Shown here one piece after another: positions 35,368-46,439 of a stretch of 59,639 nucleotides of DNA. Position numbers and translations under genes: made by a program. The notes beneath the pieces are model-generated. The model did not search any database. It saw nothing but the letters and a program-made list of their open reading frames with translations, and was not told the origin of the DNA. This DNA is from Planctomycetota bacterium (GTDB lineage Bacteria; Planctomycetota; Phycisphaerae; UBA1845), in NCBI GenBank assembly GCA_024280855.1, contig JAJRPG010000092.1, positions 1-59,639 on the forward strand, read 5' to 3'. Every line of letters begins with the position of its first letter. Positions within the stretch are counted from its first letter, which is position 1.

Positions 35368-36426
35368 TTATTGTTGCATAATCGGCAACTGGTTGTAAGG
35401 CAGTTGCAAAATAATCAAAGCAATCGCGGTATCATAAACATCACCTATCGCATCCACACTCCACGAACCATCGGGCTGCTGCTGCGTTAACAACAAATCT
35501 CGCCGCTTGGCATAATACTCATCCCAAAACGGATCATCGCTCACATACAACGCCTGGGCATAGTATAGGTGCGCGTAATAATCATGCCCCGCGATGGATT
35601 GCCCAGGCTTGAGATGCTGTTTGCAATAAGCCAGCGCACGCTTAGCCCGCGGATTATCATATAAGCCGGCGTTAAACCAACAACACACCGCAGCCGCAGC
35701 CAGTGGCACGCGAGAAGGCCCTCGACCGGAAGCAGTATACCGAATACCACCGTCACTGTTTTGAGAGACGGCTATATAATTCATCGCATCATCAATAACT
35801 TTTTTAGGCACAGTGATCCCTACATTACGAGCCGCCCGTAGCGCCTGCACCTGTGTAATCGTTACCGACCCCTCGTCGCCTCCGGAATCCGGCGTATAAA
35901 TCCAACCGCCACGTTTACTCTGCGACTTTGAGGTCAAATTCACCGCCTGCCGCAAGATGCCATGAAGCAGTTTGGCACGATTCGGGTCTTCTTCCATGCC
36001 ATAAGCCTGACTCAAAAAAAGCATCGAAAAACCATGGCCATACATCGGACGAGATTCTCGAGCGCCACGACCGATCATGCCGGATTTCTTAACCGAATTC
36101 ATAAGAAACTTCATCGCCCGATCAACCTGCGGCGCATATCTTCCCTGCGTAGACGTATTGCCATCCATCAACATCGCAAGCCCCGCCAGCGAGGTCATAG
36201 CTATCGGATAATTCCCGAATCCACCGCGGTTAGACCAAATCCCCTGACGACCCTGCACCCTCGCCAAGTAAGACAATCCGCGATCAATCGCTGCCCGTGT
36301 CTTAGCCGTAATGCCCTTCGGCTCACTACGCTTGGGGGGAGCCTGTGCATACGCCGACGGTAATGCACAGTGACACGCGAGAGACACTATGGAAACCACA
36401 ATCTTGAATCGTGCGCCATGGCTCAT
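35368..36426 (-). CDS. Secreted prenyltransferase/squalene-cyclase-fold repeat protein
   Basis: 352 residues with a signal peptide (ends AYAQ). The body is an alpha-toroid of repeats: RGLSYLARVQGRQGIWSN, DRAMKFLMNS, QAVNLTSKSQSKRGGWIY and DDAMNYIAVSQNSDGGIR. QW-type motifs place it in the prenyltransferase/terpene cyclase fold, but the DxDD acid motif of squalene cyclases is not seen, so the fold is probably used for binding. Such proteins occur beside MoxR genes in planctomycetes. Its stop overlaps the start side of no other gene; its start overlaps the giant PQQ gene's stop by 4 bases, so they are coupled. Confidence 0.78.
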   Translation of the reverse strand: MSHGARFKIVVSIVSLACHCALPSAYAQAPPKRSEPKGITAKTRAAIDRGLSYLARVQGRQGIWSNRGGFGNYPIAMTSLAGLAMLMDGNTSTQGRYAPQVDRAMKFLMNSVKKSGMIGRGARESRPMYGHGFSMLFLSQAYGMEEDPNRAKLLHGILRQAVNLTSKSQSKRGGWIYTPDSGGDEGSVTITQVQALRAARNVGITVPKKVIDDAMNYIAVSQNSDGGIRYTASGRGPSRVPLAAAAVCCWFNAGLYDNPRAKRALAYCKQHLKPGQSIAGHDYYAHLYYAQALYVSDDPFWDEYYAKRRDLLLTQQQPDGSWSVDAIGDVYDTAIALIILQLPYNQLPIMQQ

Positions 36427-39400
36427 TTTCCAGGCTCCGTCTTATTCGTGTCAATTACGCTAACATCATACGAAAAACCATGAATCGCCGACGCAAGCCC
36501 TACCGATATAGTGTCAGCCCTCACCTCCAAATCACCACCAAAACGATAACCTGACAGTGAAGACGTCCTCGGCAATTCCTCCCGCCAACCGGCATCCTCA
36601 CCTGTCTCAGCATGAATAGCAGCGACACTGTATTGCGTATCTTGAGCGCGTGGCCCACTGCCACTGTTTAGAACAGCAAATATAACCTTACCCCGCACTC
36701 GAACGGTCGAAGTCTTTTGCTGCACCACAGCTAAGTCCTGCCGCAGCCATTGCTGCTTACCCGATACCAAGTTAATCGCCTTCATGCTAATCGCCTGACG
36801 ACGATTCACACGTTCAGGATAGACAGCTATCAGCGAGTCGTCGACCAGATGTAGGTCCATTAGCCTCGCGATGCGTTCAAAGAAAAACGGCGTAGATTGA
36901 TACCCCTTAGCCACGTCAATCACATAACCGCCGCCACCAAGCAGCACCACGCCGAGCGTATGCTCATTCAATGCAAACAATTGCACTAACGGCTTATCAA
37001 GCTCTCGCTGCCAAACATCTTCACCATTGACAAGGTCGACCCCCAGCAATCCATCCACGCGCGTCGAATGCGTAGGCCCATACACATGACTATCCGTAAT
37101 CACCAACGAAACAAGATCGCCATCATCATCAGGCTGCTCATACAATATCTGCCGCACAAGCCTGCCATTTTCCCGATCGATAATATGCACCCGCTGCATT
37201 CGAGCATCCGCTGTAATCACGCGCGTATCTGTTAGCCAAATATGCGCCACTGTCTCCCCATACATATCTCTTTCCCAAACGGTCGAACCATCCGCCGACC
37301 GCATCAGAGAAAGTCGCCCGCCGGTAGGCATCGCTGCTATCATGCCATCTCTTGCTGCCAAGGAACTGTCACGCATTTCGGGCTTAGCCACCCGCGGCAG
37401 AAGCTCAAAAGGCCTGGTCCAAAGCCGCTTGCCCGTTAGCAAGCCAATGCCGCTCAACCCTTCCCGACTCACTGCAACCACAACCTGACCATCCACCACA
37501 AACCATCTTTTAGACAATGGCTGGTTATTGCGTCGTTGCTGATTATTTCTGTTAAACGAAGACCCCTGTGGAAATATTTCCGGGAAACGCATATCCGCCT
37601 GCCATAACACATCCCCCGTCACGGGGTTCAACGCAGCTAAACGATCTTCACGCACAAAAACAATGACCGGCATGAAGCCTTCATCACGGGCATCGCCACG
37701 CCGATGACCCAACCGATAAGAATCTCGGCTAACATTATTGCCTGTATTCTTAGACGCAAAAATCCATGAGCCGCTTCCATTCTTATTTGCTTGATTCGCA
37801 GATGCCGTGGCTCCATCTGCTGATGCCTCTCTTTTAACCGCACTGTTTTGCGCCAGCCATGAACTTATGGTACTCGAAGCTGAAGGCTTGGGGCCAAACA
37901 TATCGAACCATTCAAACGTGGATGGAACCGCCTCAGCCGGAGAAGATTTCATCAACGCTGAAACCCACGGAGCCACAACTCGCGGAGGACTATGCAACAC
38001 ATGCGTATGCAGATTTATCAAATACATGATCGCCGTTCGGGATAAATCAGGCGATGCCTTCATTCCCGCACACTCGACCAGGCCATGCTCCGCAAACTCA
38101 ATTCGGCCTCGCAACAAATTCCGCTTGGCATTTTCCAATAACGCCCGCTGCGCCGTCACAGGCGGAGCACCCAACTCCGACATCGATCGCAATGACCGAG
38201 CCAATGTGTTTGACCAATTCCCGGATGATGCGTGCTGCGATACTAACTTTTTTAATTTCGTATTCGTAAACCCCTGAAATTCTTGTTTGTCTGCCTGGTC
38301 CATTGACTTTACGACTTCGTATAACGCGCGCCGCAACACTACATTCGCAGAACCCTTAGCCAATCCACCTAGCTCAATTTTTTTATCGTCTGTCAGTGAA
38401 GTCGCCGCCGACCAGATAGTTTTCGCTGCCCCAACGGAATCCTGGTTCGACTGTTGCCAAGTGGATTTCGCCTGGGCGACCCTAACCTTCTGCGCAGTGG
38501 ACAAGGCCTGTTGCTGCGCGTTATCCAACGCCCTAGCCATCTGGTCAGGCTTCCCCTTACCTTCATTAGCCAGGCACAACCATGAGTCTACTAACGTGCG
38601 CGATCTCATTGGCTGATTCGCATCATCGAATCGAGCATCATCAGATTCCAACAACGCAATCGCCGCCTCAGGCCGACCGCGCAAAATCTCCAGTCTGGCC
38701 AATTGCAAACGTGTCTTAACATCCTCCGGATGAGCTGATAAGCGAGCCAGCGCCGCAGGATACATGACCGAAAGATCCGGAAATCGCCGGGCAAACGAGG
38801 GATCCACACTATACAAAGAGCTGCGATAAGAAACAATGTCGCCAAGCGGGTGCTGTCTTTCTATCAACGTATCTGAGTGAACCAATTCCCCAGTTGCCGC
38901 ATCGAGCGTTAGCACAGATTTAATGGCAGGAATCAAAATGGTCTCGCCAACGAGCGTCGCTCGCCCTGTCTGCGTAAAGGGCAACTCCCTCGACCACGCA
39001 TCCTTACCAGTCCCCATATCAAGACACGTCAACGTCTGCCCGGAAAGCCAAATGTGCTTGGCGTCAGCCGCCATAATCAAAGAAGCACCATCCACAACCC
39101 GGGACCACGCCACCGCGCCATCAATAACATCCAAAGCGTATAACGCACCATCCACCAGAGATGGGAAAACAACCAACCCACGCGCCACTATCGGCGCACC
39201 CGTCTCCCATGAATGCCCCCAATGCTCCACCGCGGGGTGATAGTTATCCAATCGGTGCGCCCAAATCACATTATGACGGGCGACGTCTACCGCAAAAAAC
39301 ACGCCATAACCAGATGCCATATACATGACACCACTTTGATAGACCGGCGTTAACGGAATATTCACAAGACTGCTAGGCGATGGCGCGGAGCAGAGAAATA

Positions 39401-40922
39401 TATGCGCAATATCTTCCCCTGTCGCAGGGTCGAGAACACCTAAAAATAGTTCTCGCTGCCGCTCATACGGAACCCACAACCCCTTACCCACGACAACGGG
39501 TACAGCCCGAAATCGAACATCAGACAAAGGATCAAGCGAATCATCGCCCCCCCCCCGTGACCAGGATATCTCACCAGTACCCACACCACGAGCGACCAAA
39601 CGCACCGTATTGCCAGGTAATTTTTGACCACGAGGCGCAGGCGGCGCGACACGAGGCGGTGCCACGACACCGTCATTACCCACGAGCCTCGGCAAGGTAG
39701 GTTCAACCGTGTAAAGATAATCACCCTCAACAGAAATTTCGCCCACGACACTCTCGAACGTGCGAGCAAGCCTAGCCGCTGGCGACGTAGATGATCCAAT
39801 AGACACCGGCAAACGCCTTTTCAAAGATGGTGACTGCCAGAGCAACGACAAATCATCCGCGTCTAAAGCCACACACCCACGTCTTGTGCGTAAAAATATT
39901 CGATCATTCTGAATTGCAAATCGATAAAACGGAAACGCCAATCGCTCACGACCAACCTTGCCGCCAAAGTCGACAGAGGAACGAAAATTACGCTCGTCCA
40001 ACTCAAATCGCCAAGGCGCAGCCGACGAAATTTCCGGCGTTACACCAGGTAGACGCCCATTCCCAACCGCCCTCCCATGAGACATAGGCCAAGAGGTATA
40101 AGTTTTTTCGTCGACGACATAACGATCAACCGACCGCGAACCAGCAGCAGAAACAACGATATGATGCCACGGGTGAGCAGGAGGCTGCTTGGTAATAGCC
40201 GGTATGTGAGGCGTCATGGTGAGATAGGCTTTATCCATCGCACCATTTGTCGCCTGCGCCACCGATTCCATAATAGCCACGCGCAGTTCGTCCTGCTCAC
40301 CAGCCCGCACTAGCGTGCGCATGTCGTATAACAGTCTCAATGCCAAATCAGATTGGTTCTCGTCCAGTGCCCACGACGCCAGTGTCTCCAACGCGTCACT
40401 ACCATAACTGCTTCCCGTATATCGATGGGCAATCGTCCACAGCCCATCCGCCTGATGTTCAGCTACAGCTTGGTCATACAATCGCTTCGCTTTCCCATCA
40501 TACAACAAGCGATAAGCCGCTATGCCCTCAGGCGGTAGTGAAGCGATGCGACTAGCCGCAAAACGAGAAGCCGATTGATAACGTGTTGTCGAATTAAGGT
40601 CGTCTTTATCCTGCAAGACTAGCGACCCATCAGAGGCGTCGATAACCCGCTGCAAAGAATCGATAGCCAGCTTCCAATCCTCGCGCAATATCGCTTCCTC
40701 AGCCCGCTGTAAAAGGTTTGAAACAGGTGCGGAAGTTTCTATAAGTACGCGCGAAGCGCGAGGCGCAATATTGATTTTAGGCGTGTTACGCGCTGGCGCA
40801 CGACGGACATTCACACCACGCCTGGCAGGATTGCCTTGAGCGCTCACCCGAGGCGAAAAAGCTGTGCAGATACCAATCATAGCTACAAAAAATATCCGCG
40901 ATGACATGTGCCGAGTCGCCAT
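36423..40922 (-). CDS. Giant secreted PQQ-propeller protein with helical repeats
   Basis: About 1,499 residues from the ATG at 40922, preferred because GGAT lies 6 bases ahead; the frame is open to another ATG at 40961, and an ATG at 40907 is possible. After a signal peptide (ends VSAQ) come a helical part with TPR-like pairs (LQRAEEAILREDWKLAIDSL), a first beta-propeller with PQQ/BamB-like blades (VAWSRVVDGASLIMAADAKH; LTCLDMGTGKDAWSREL), a helical middle (LSAHPEDVKTRLQLARLEILR) and a second propeller (ALNPVTGDVLWQADM). No dehydrogenase active site is seen, so structural or binding roles are likely. A run of ten G on the coding strand (39547-39556) lies inside it. First gene of the 23-kb block. 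Confidence 0.82.
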   Translation of the reverse strand: MATRHMSSRIFFVAMIGICTAFSPRVSAQGNPARRGVNVRRAPARNTPKINIAPRASRVLIETSAPVSNLLQRAEEAILREDWKLAIDSLQRVIDASDGSLVLQDKDDLNSTTRYQSASRFAASRIASLPPEGIAAYRLLYDGKAKRLYDQAVAEHQADGLWTIAHRYTGSSYGSDALETLASWALDENQSDLALRLLYDMRTLVRAGEQDELRVAIMESVAQATNGAMDKAYLTMTPHIPAITKQPPAHPWHHIVVSAAGSRSVDRYVVDEKTYTSWPMSHGRAVGNGRLPGVTPEISSAAPWRFELDERNFRSSVDFGGKVGRERLAFPFYRFAIQNDRIFLRTRRGCVALDADDLSLLWQSPSLKRRLPVSIGSSTSPAARLARTFESVVGEISVEGDYLYTVEPTLPRLVGNDGVVAPPRVAPPAPRGQKLPGNTVRLVARGVGTGEISWSRGGGDDSLDPLSDVRFRAVPVVVGKGLWVPYERQRELFLGVLDPATGEDIAHIFLCSAPSPSSLVNIPLTPVYQSGVMYMASGYGVFFAVDVARHNVIWAHRLDNYHPAVEHWGHSWETGAPIVARGLVVFPSLVDGALYALDVIDGAVAWSRVVDGASLIMAADAKHIWLSGQTLTCLDMGTGKDAWSRELPFTQTGRATLVGETILIPAIKSVLTLDAATGELVHSDTLIERQHPLGDIVSYRSSLYSVDPSFARRFPDLSVMYPAALARLSAHPEDVKTRLQLARLEILRGRPEAAIALLESDDARFDDANQPMRSRTLVDSWLCLANEGKGKPDQMARALDNAQQQALSTAQKVRVAQAKSTWQQSNQDSVGAAKTIWSAATSLTDDKKIELGGLAKGSANVVLRRALYEVVKSMDQADKQEFQGFTNTKLKKLVSQHASSGNWSNTLARSLRSMSELGAPPVTAQRALLENAKRNLLRGRIEFAEHGLVECAGMKASPDLSRTAIMYLINLHTHVLHSPPRVVAPWVSALMKSSPAEAVPSTFEWFDMFGPKPSASSTISSWLAQNSAVKREASADGATASANQANKNGSGSWIFASKNTGNNVSRDSYRLGHRRGDARDEGFMPVIVFVREDRLAALNPVTGDVLWQADMRFPEIFPQGSSFNRNNQQRRNNQPLSKRWFVVDGQVVVAVSREGLSGIGLLTGKRLWTRPFELLPRVAKPEMRDSSLAARDGMIAAMPTGGRLSLMRSADGSTVWERDMYGETVAHIWLTDTRVITADARMQRVHIIDRENGRLVRQILYEQPDDDGDLVSLVITDSHVYGPTHSTRVDGLLGVDLVNGEDVWQRELDKPLVQLFALNEHTLGVVLLGGGGYVIDVAKGYQSTPFFFERIARLMDLHLVDDSLIAVYPERVNRRQAISMKAINLVSGKQQWLRQDLAVVQQKTSTVRVRGKVIFAVLNSGSGPRAQDTQYSVAAIHAETGEDAGWREELPRTSSLSGYRFGGDLEVRADTISVGLASAIHGFSYDVSVIDTNKTEPGK

Positions 40923-41330
40923 GTAGAAATCCAATAGACTATCGCAACCCAAACCATTCACGTCCGATAAATAACGTCAGCCCTAAAACTCGCCAGCCAC
41001 CCTATTTATCGGAAACCCACACGGCTTGCCCAAGACTCCCATCTATAGACTTGCCAGAACAACGACCCTCAAAAGCATCGTAGCCTTTGGACTAACGCAA
41101 TGCCAGCACGGTTTTCCCCAATGACAAAAGCCGACATGATAGTTACAGGCTGGAAACGATGAATCAATGATTAGACTAAGATATTCGAGTAATAAAGCGT
41201 GAAAGATTGAGCATATTGGGAAAAACGTGAGGTGATTGATTCCTCGTCATTCGCGTAATAGCGGGAATGACAGAATAGTCCTTATCGATAATTATCAGTG
41301 TTACAAAAGCCGTTTGCTCGGCGAACGCGG
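40923..41330. other. Gene-free stretch upstream of the 23-kb block
   Basis: 408 bases between ffh and the PQQ gene, both on the minus strand. It must hold the promoter of the long block and the ffh transcript end, but I see no convincing element. It contains a degenerate dRS3-like palindrome GTCATTCGCG...CGGGAATGAC at 41246-41271. No small RNA or tRNA shape was recognised. Confidence 0.5.
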
Positions 41331-42758
41331 CTAGCGTTTTCGTCCCTTACGCCGGTCCCTCTTGTTAGGTCGTCGTTGTTGTGCTTTCGACGACCCTTTC
41401 ATTTTCGGCATCCCGCCACCCGCAGCCATTTTTGAAAACTGCGACCCCATGCGCATCCGCTGCATCAAAGACTGACCGCTCATCGCCTTCATCATCGCCC
41501 GCATAGGCTCAAACTGCTTCACAATCGCGCTAACATCAGACGGGTCCGCACCAGCGCCTTTCGCAATTCGACGACGACGTGATGTATCGATTATTTTGGG
41601 GTTCGCCCGCTCCTTCGGCGTCATGGATTCCACCACCGCTTCCATTCGAATCAGCTCGCCCTCGTCAACTTCCTGGTCGCCCATCGCGTCACCCATGCCG
41701 GGCATCTTCTTGAGCAGCTCCCCGATAGGCCCCATTTTTCTGACCTTACGAAGCTGAGCGATAAAATCGTCCAGCGTCATATCGCCGCTAGCCATCTTAG
41801 ATTCTAGCTGCTTAGCTTCATCCTCATCGAAATGCCGCTGCGCCTGCTCCACCAGCGAAAGGATGTCGCCCATCCCCAAAATTCGACTAGCCATGCGGTC
41901 AGGATGAAATTCCTCAATCGCTTCTAACCGCTCGCCCACACCAATAAACTTGATGGGCTTACCCGTAATCTGCTTTACCGAAAGCGCAGCCCCGCCGCGC
42001 GTATCGCTATCGAACTTCGTCAATATGCAGCCATCAAGCTCAAGACGTTCGTTAAAAGACTTCGCAGTAGCCGCCGCATCCTGTCCGGTCATCGCATCGA
42101 GAACTAAATAAATCTGATGAGGCGTGGTAGCCGAGGCAATCTTAGCTATCTCATCCATCAAGTCTTCGTCGATAGCCAACCGCCCCGCCGTGTCGAGAAT
42201 CACAACATCTCGATCCGTTTTCCTGGCGTGCTTGATCCCGGCACGACAAACCTTAACCGGGTTTTGGTTTTCCCTATCCACAAAAACAGGACAATTAATC
42301 TGCGAGCCAAGCACCTCAAGCTGATCAATAGCCGCCGGACGCTTCAAGTCAGCCGCCACCAACAAAGGCCGCTTAGCTTTCTCCATCAACATCTTCGCCA
42401 TCTTGCCGCAGGTCGTCGTCTTACCAGACCCCTGCAAACCAGCCATCAGCAACACAGTAGGGCCAGGCGTAACAAACGGAATCTTAGGATCGACAGGCCC
42501 CATCAACTCAATCAGCTCGTCATGCACGATCTTGACGATCACATCAGCAGGCTTGAGCGTTTTGAGAACTTCCGCACCGAGCGCCTTCTTTTGAACTTCA
42601 GCACAAAACGTCTTAGCTACGTCGAGATGAACGTCCGCCTCCAGCAGGGACGTGCGAATCTCAGTCATCGCCTCGGCTATATTTTCCTCGGTAATGCGTC
42701 CACGACCGCGAAGTCCTTGAAACACGCCCTTGAGTCGATCTGATAAAGCATCAAACAT
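41331..42758 (-). CDS. ffh: Signal recognition particle protein Ffh
   Basis: 475 residues. N domain, GTPase G domain with P-loop GLQGSGKTTTCGK (107-119), DTAGRL and TKFDSDTRGGAALS, then the Met-rich M domain (KKMPGMGDAMGD, MRMGSQFSKMA) that binds signal sequences and 4.5S RNA. It delivers nascent membrane and secreted proteins to FtsY and SecYEG. The C-terminus is strongly basic (KAQQRRPNKRDRRKGRKR). It is divergent from carB. Confidence 0.96.
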   Translation of the reverse strand: MFDALSDRLKGVFQGLRGRGRITEENIAEAMTEIRTSLLEADVHLDVAKTFCAEVQKKALGAEVLKTLKPADVIVKIVHDELIELMGPVDPKIPFVTPGPTVLLMAGLQGSGKTTTCGKMAKMLMEKAKRPLLVAADLKRPAAIDQLEVLGSQINCPVFVDRENQNPVKVCRAGIKHARKTDRDVVILDTAGRLAIDEDLMDEIAKIASATTPHQIYLVLDAMTGQDAAATAKSFNERLELDGCILTKFDSDTRGGAALSVKQITGKPIKFIGVGERLEAIEEFHPDRMASRILGMGDILSLVEQAQRHFDEDEAKQLESKMASGDMTLDDFIAQLRKVRKMGPIGELLKKMPGMGDAMGDQEVDEGELIRMEAVVESMTPKERANPKIIDTSRRRRIAKGAGADPSDVSAIVKQFEPMRAMMKAMSGQSLMQRMRMGSQFSKMAAGGGMPKMKGSSKAQQRRPNKRDRRKGRKR

Positions 42759-42876
42759 CAGTAATTTTCATCACTCTGATATGAAAACACGCAGCGTCTA
42801 CTCAGACCCTACGAATCCAAACACATAACAATCCCATATTTTTAGTAGCGCAATCCCAAGTGGTCAAGCTGAGCCT

Positions 42877-45800
42877 GTGAATACTGCCCACATACTCGCA
42901 TTAAAGCCAAGGTTGCCTTATAAAGTAATTGTGCCCAAGCGATCCGACATTCACAACATCCTCATCATCGGTTCAGGCCCTATTGTCATCGGGCAGGGGT
43001 GCGAGTTCGACTATTCCGGAACCCAGGCCTGCAAAGCCCTGCGCGAAGAAGGCTATCGAGTCGTCCTTATCAACTCCAACCCAGCCACCATCATGACCGA
43101 CCCGGAGACAGCCGACCGCACCTACATCGAACCCATCACGCCCGAGTTCATCGAAAAAATACTCGCCAAGGAAAAAGAGCTAGGCTACCCCATCCACGCC
43201 ATGCTCCCCACCCTCGGCGGACAAACAGGCCTTAACTGTGCCATGGAAACTTTCGAGCAGGGCATCCTCGCCAAATACAACGTAGAAATGATCGGGGCCA
43301 ACCGCGACGCCATTCACAAAGCCGAAAATCGCACCGCCTTCAAAGAAGCCATGATTCGCATCGGCATGGACGTCCCAAATTCCGGCATCGCCCACACCTG
43401 GGAAGAGGCGTTACAAGTCGTCGAGCAAGTGAAACTCCCCTGCTGCATTCGCCCGGCCTACACCCTCGGCGGTGCTGGCGGCGGATTCTGCTACACCAAG
43501 GAAGAATTTGAAACCATCGCCAAGCGGGGTCTGGAATATAGCCGGGTCAGCGAAATCCTCATCGAGGAAAACCTTTACGGCTGGAAAGAATTCGAGCTGG
43601 AAGTCGTCCGCGACCGAGTCGATAACGTCGTCATCATCTGCTCCATCGAAAATATCGACCCCATGGGCGTTCACACCGGAGACTCCATCACCGTCGCTCC
43701 CGCACAAACCCTTACCGACAAAGAATATCAAAAAATGCGCGACAGCGCCATCGCCATCATCCGCGAAATCGGCGTCGACACCGGCGGCTGCAACATCCAA
43801 TATGGCGTAGATCCAAAAACCGGGCGACAAGTCGTCATCGAAATGAACCCCCGCGTCTCCCGCTCCTCTGCACTAGCTAGCAAAGCCACCGGATACCCCA
43901 TTGCCCGCATCGCCGCAAAGCTCGCAGTCGGTTACACCCTGGACGAATTACCTAACGACATCACCAAGTCCACTCCGGCTAGCTTTGAACCGACCATTGA
44001 TTATTGCGTGGTCAAAATGCCGCGCTGGACGTTCGAGAAATTTCCCGACGCCGACGAAACGCTAACTACCCAAATGAAATCCGTCGGCGAAGCGATGGCT
44101 ATCGGTCGCACCTTCAAAGAAGCCTTCCAAAAGTGCATCCGCTCGATGGAAATCAAACGCGCCGGCTTTGGACTCGACGATAACGATGCGTCACTAAACC
44201 ATCACACTACGCAACAAGATGCTACCCCTCACATACCACGAGGTGGAACCACAGCCACGGAAGCGCCGCCGGACGTTGAGGAAGAACACGCCCAACAATG
44301 GCCAATCTCAAAGTCGATACTAAACGAAAAACTGTCAATCCCTTGTCAGGGCAGACCATATTACATGCGCTACGCCCTCAAGCTCGGCTGGACTGTCGAG
44401 CAGATACACGAAGTAACCCGCATCGACCCCTGGTTCATAGAGAACATGGCTGAGCTTGTCGAAACAGAAAAAACCAAGACGCCGCTCACCAAACTAAAAC
44501 AATTAGGCTACAGCAATGCCCAACTCGCCAACGCCAACATCACAAGCAACGGTCAAACCCTCAGCCCGGTCTACAAGCTCGTGGACACCTGCGCCGCAGA
44601 ATTTGATGCCAGCACCCCCTACTATTATTCCACCCACGAATCGCCTTCCATAAACATCAACAAACCAAACGAAAACTGCGTCGAAGACGAGATTCGCATA
44701 ACTGACAAACCAAAAATCGTCGTGCTAGGCGGCGGCCCTAACCGCATAGGCCAGGGCATCGAGTTCGACTATTGCTGCTGCCACGCAGCTGCCACAGCCA
44801 AAAACGCCAACTACGAATCGGTCATGATTAACTCCAACCCGGAAACAGTCAGCACCGACTTCGATACCTCAGACATGCTTTTTTTCGAGCCGTTAACTCA
44901 TGAAGACGTACTAAACGTCATCCAACGACTCAACGGAAAACCGCTCGACCCTGGTAGCGATTCACCCAACGGCTTAGTCAAAGGCGTCATCGTACAGTTC
45001 GGAGGCCAAACGCCGCTCAATCTCGCACAAAGCCTCAAAGACGCCGGCGTCCCCATCATCGGAACCCAGCCGGAAATGATTGACCTAGCCGAAGACCGCG
45101 ACGAATTTCAACGCATCATCAAAGAACTCAGCCTACTCCAACCACCCAACGGCATCGCCCGCTCAACAGACGACGCATTCGCCATCGCAGACCGAGTAGG
45201 CTACCCCATCCTCGTCCGTCCCAGCTATGTACTAGGCGGACGCGGCATGAAAGTTTGCAACAACCGAGACGACCTAAATAATTATCTACAAGAAGCCATG
45301 AACGCTTCTGACCGATCTGAAAGATACCACGAAAACCCGCTCCTCATCGACAAGTTCCTTTCAGACGCCATCGAAGTAGACGTAGACGCCGTCGCAGATT
45401 TTGGCCAACTCGACCGAGAGGGCGGCGAGTTTGAGCCGATGTGCATGGTCGCGGGCATCATGGAACACATCGAAGAAGCCGGCATCCACAGCGGCGACAG
45501 CACCTGCGTCCTACCGCCATTCTCACTAGGCCGTATGGTTATCGAAGAACTCTTTCACACCACCAGACGACTGGCCAAAAAACTCAACGTCTGCGGCGCT
45601 ATCAACGTGCAATACGCTATCTTAAACCGCACCGTCTACATCCTCGAAGTCAACCCCCGTGCCTCACGCACCCTTCCCTTCGTAGCCAAAGCGACCGGCG
45701 TACCGTGGGCGCAAATTGCCACGCGAACCATGCTAGGCCATCCCCTCGCACAGGTGTTAGCCGAACACAAAATCTTCGAGACACCTTGGCCAAAACATAC

Positions 45801-46383
45801 TTCCGTGAAAGCGCCCGTGTTTCCGTTTGAAAAGTTTCAAGGTGTGGACGTTATCCTTGGTCCCGAAATGCACAGCACCGGAGAAGCGATGGCTATCGCC
45901 CCCACCTTTGGCCGAGCATTCGCCAAAGCTCAAATTGCCATTGGCTTGTCACTCCCCAAAGAAGGAAACGTCTTAGTCAGCGTAAACGACCAGGATAAGC
46001 CGCGAACCGTTTCCGTCGCCAGACAATTATACGACCTCGGCTTTCATCTTTTCTCAACAGAGGGAACCAGAAACGCCCTACTCGAAGCCGGCATCCCCTC
46101 AACCCTAGTCTCCAAAGCCGCCGACGACCACGACGCCCCATTCCTCAAGGATTTAATCGAAAACGGCACGTTAAACTTGCTTATCAACACCCCTATCCGC
46201 ACAGGCTCCGCTTCAAACGAAGGCCGCTGGCGCGCCGCCGCAGCCACCCGCCGCATCCCACTCATCACCACCCTAACCGGAGCCATCGCAGCTATCTCCG
46301 CCATCCGCACCCTATGCAAATCAGAAGACGGCTCCGCACCATTGCCACTACACGTCAAAGCATTACAAGATTATTTTCAATAA
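42877..46383 (+). CDS. carB: Carbamoyl-phosphate synthase large chain with long inter-domain linker
   Basis: 1,168 residues from the GTG at 42877, about 90 longer than typical CarB. It makes carbamoyl phosphate for pyrimidine and arginine synthesis from bicarbonate, ammonia and ATP. Two ATP-grasp halves are seen: [20 protein letters not shown] and [20 protein letters not shown], with [19 protein letters not shown] and [19 protein letters not shown]. The C-terminal MGS-like domain is present ([16 protein letters not shown]). An extra low-conservation segment lies between the halves (about 430-475). The frame start may instead be the GTG at 42931, where the canonical [14 protein letters not shown] begins. 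No carA is adjacent. Confidence 0.95.
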   Translation: MNTAHILALKPRLPYKVIVPKRSDIHNILIIGSGPIVIGQGCEFDYSGTQACKALREEGYRVVLINSNPATIMTDPETADRTYIEPITPEFIEKILAKEKELGYPIHAMLPTLGGQTGLNCAMETFEQGILAKYNVEMIGANRDAIHKAENRTAFKEAMIRIGMDVPNSGIAHTWEEALQVVEQVKLPCCIRPAYTLGGAGGGFCYTKEEFETIAKRGLEYSRVSEILIEENLYGWKEFELEVVRDRVDNVVIICSIENIDPMGVHTGDSITVAPAQTLTDKEYQKMRDSAIAIIREIGVDTGGCNIQYGVDPKTGRQVVIEMNPRVSRSSALASKATGYPIARIAAKLAVGYTLDELPNDITKSTPASFEPTIDYCVVKMPRWTFEKFPDADETLTTQMKSVGEAMAIGRTFKEAFQKCIRSMEIKRAGFGLDDNDASLNHHTTQQDATPHIPRGGTTATEAPPDVEEEHAQQWPISKSILNEKLSIPCQGRPYYMRYALKLGWTVEQIHEVTRIDPWFIENMAELVETEKTKTPLTKLKQLGYSNAQLANANITSNGQTLSPVYKLVDTCAAEFDASTPYYYSTHESPSININKPNENCVEDEIRITDKPKIVVLGGGPNRIGQGIEFDYCCCHAAATAKNANYESVMINSNPETVSTDFDTSDMLFFEPLTHEDVLNVIQRLNGKPLDPGSDSPNGLVKGVIVQFGGQTPLNLAQSLKDAGVPIIGTQPEMIDLAEDRDEFQRIIKELSLLQPPNGIARSTDDAFAIADRVGYPILVRPSYVLGGRGMKVCNNRDDLNNYLQEAMNASDRSERYHENPLLIDKFLSDAIEVDVDAVADFGQLDREGGEFEPMCMVAGIMEHIEEAGIHSGDSTCVLPPFSLGRMVIEELFHTTRRLAKKLNVCGAINVQYAILNRTVYILEVNPRASRTLPFVAKATGVPWAQIATRTMLGHPLAQVLAEHKIFETPWPKHTSVKAPVFPFEKFQGVDVILGPEMHSTGEAMAIAPTFGRAFAKAQIAIGLSLPKEGNVLVSVNDQDKPRTVSVARQLYDLGFHLFSTEGTRNALLEAGIPSTLVSKAADDHDAPFLKDLIENGTLNLLINTPIRTGSASNEGRWRAAAATRRIPLITTLTGAIAAISAIRTLCKSEDGSAPLPLHVKALQDYFQ

Positions 46384-46394
46384 ACAATCCGCGC

Positions 46395-46439
46395 GGGTGC
46401 CCCATTCTTTGCCTACTGGCAAAGGGTGGGGGAAGGACG
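46395..46439 (+). repeat. Family-C palindrome, copy C2
   Basis: Starts GGGTGCCCCATTCTTTGCC, with a stem to GGCAAAGGGTGGGG. Same unit as at 1727 and 47396. Located just after the carB stop. Confidence 0.75.

Noticed and set aside
40923-41330. Possible SRP RNA or other RNA gene next to ffh
   Set aside because: No 4.5S-like GGAAG-loop hairpin or other RNA signature was found.
42117-42743. 208-codon open frame on the plus strand
   Set aside because: Antisense to ffh, whose product is certain; translation is Arg/His-rich and typical of a shadow frame.
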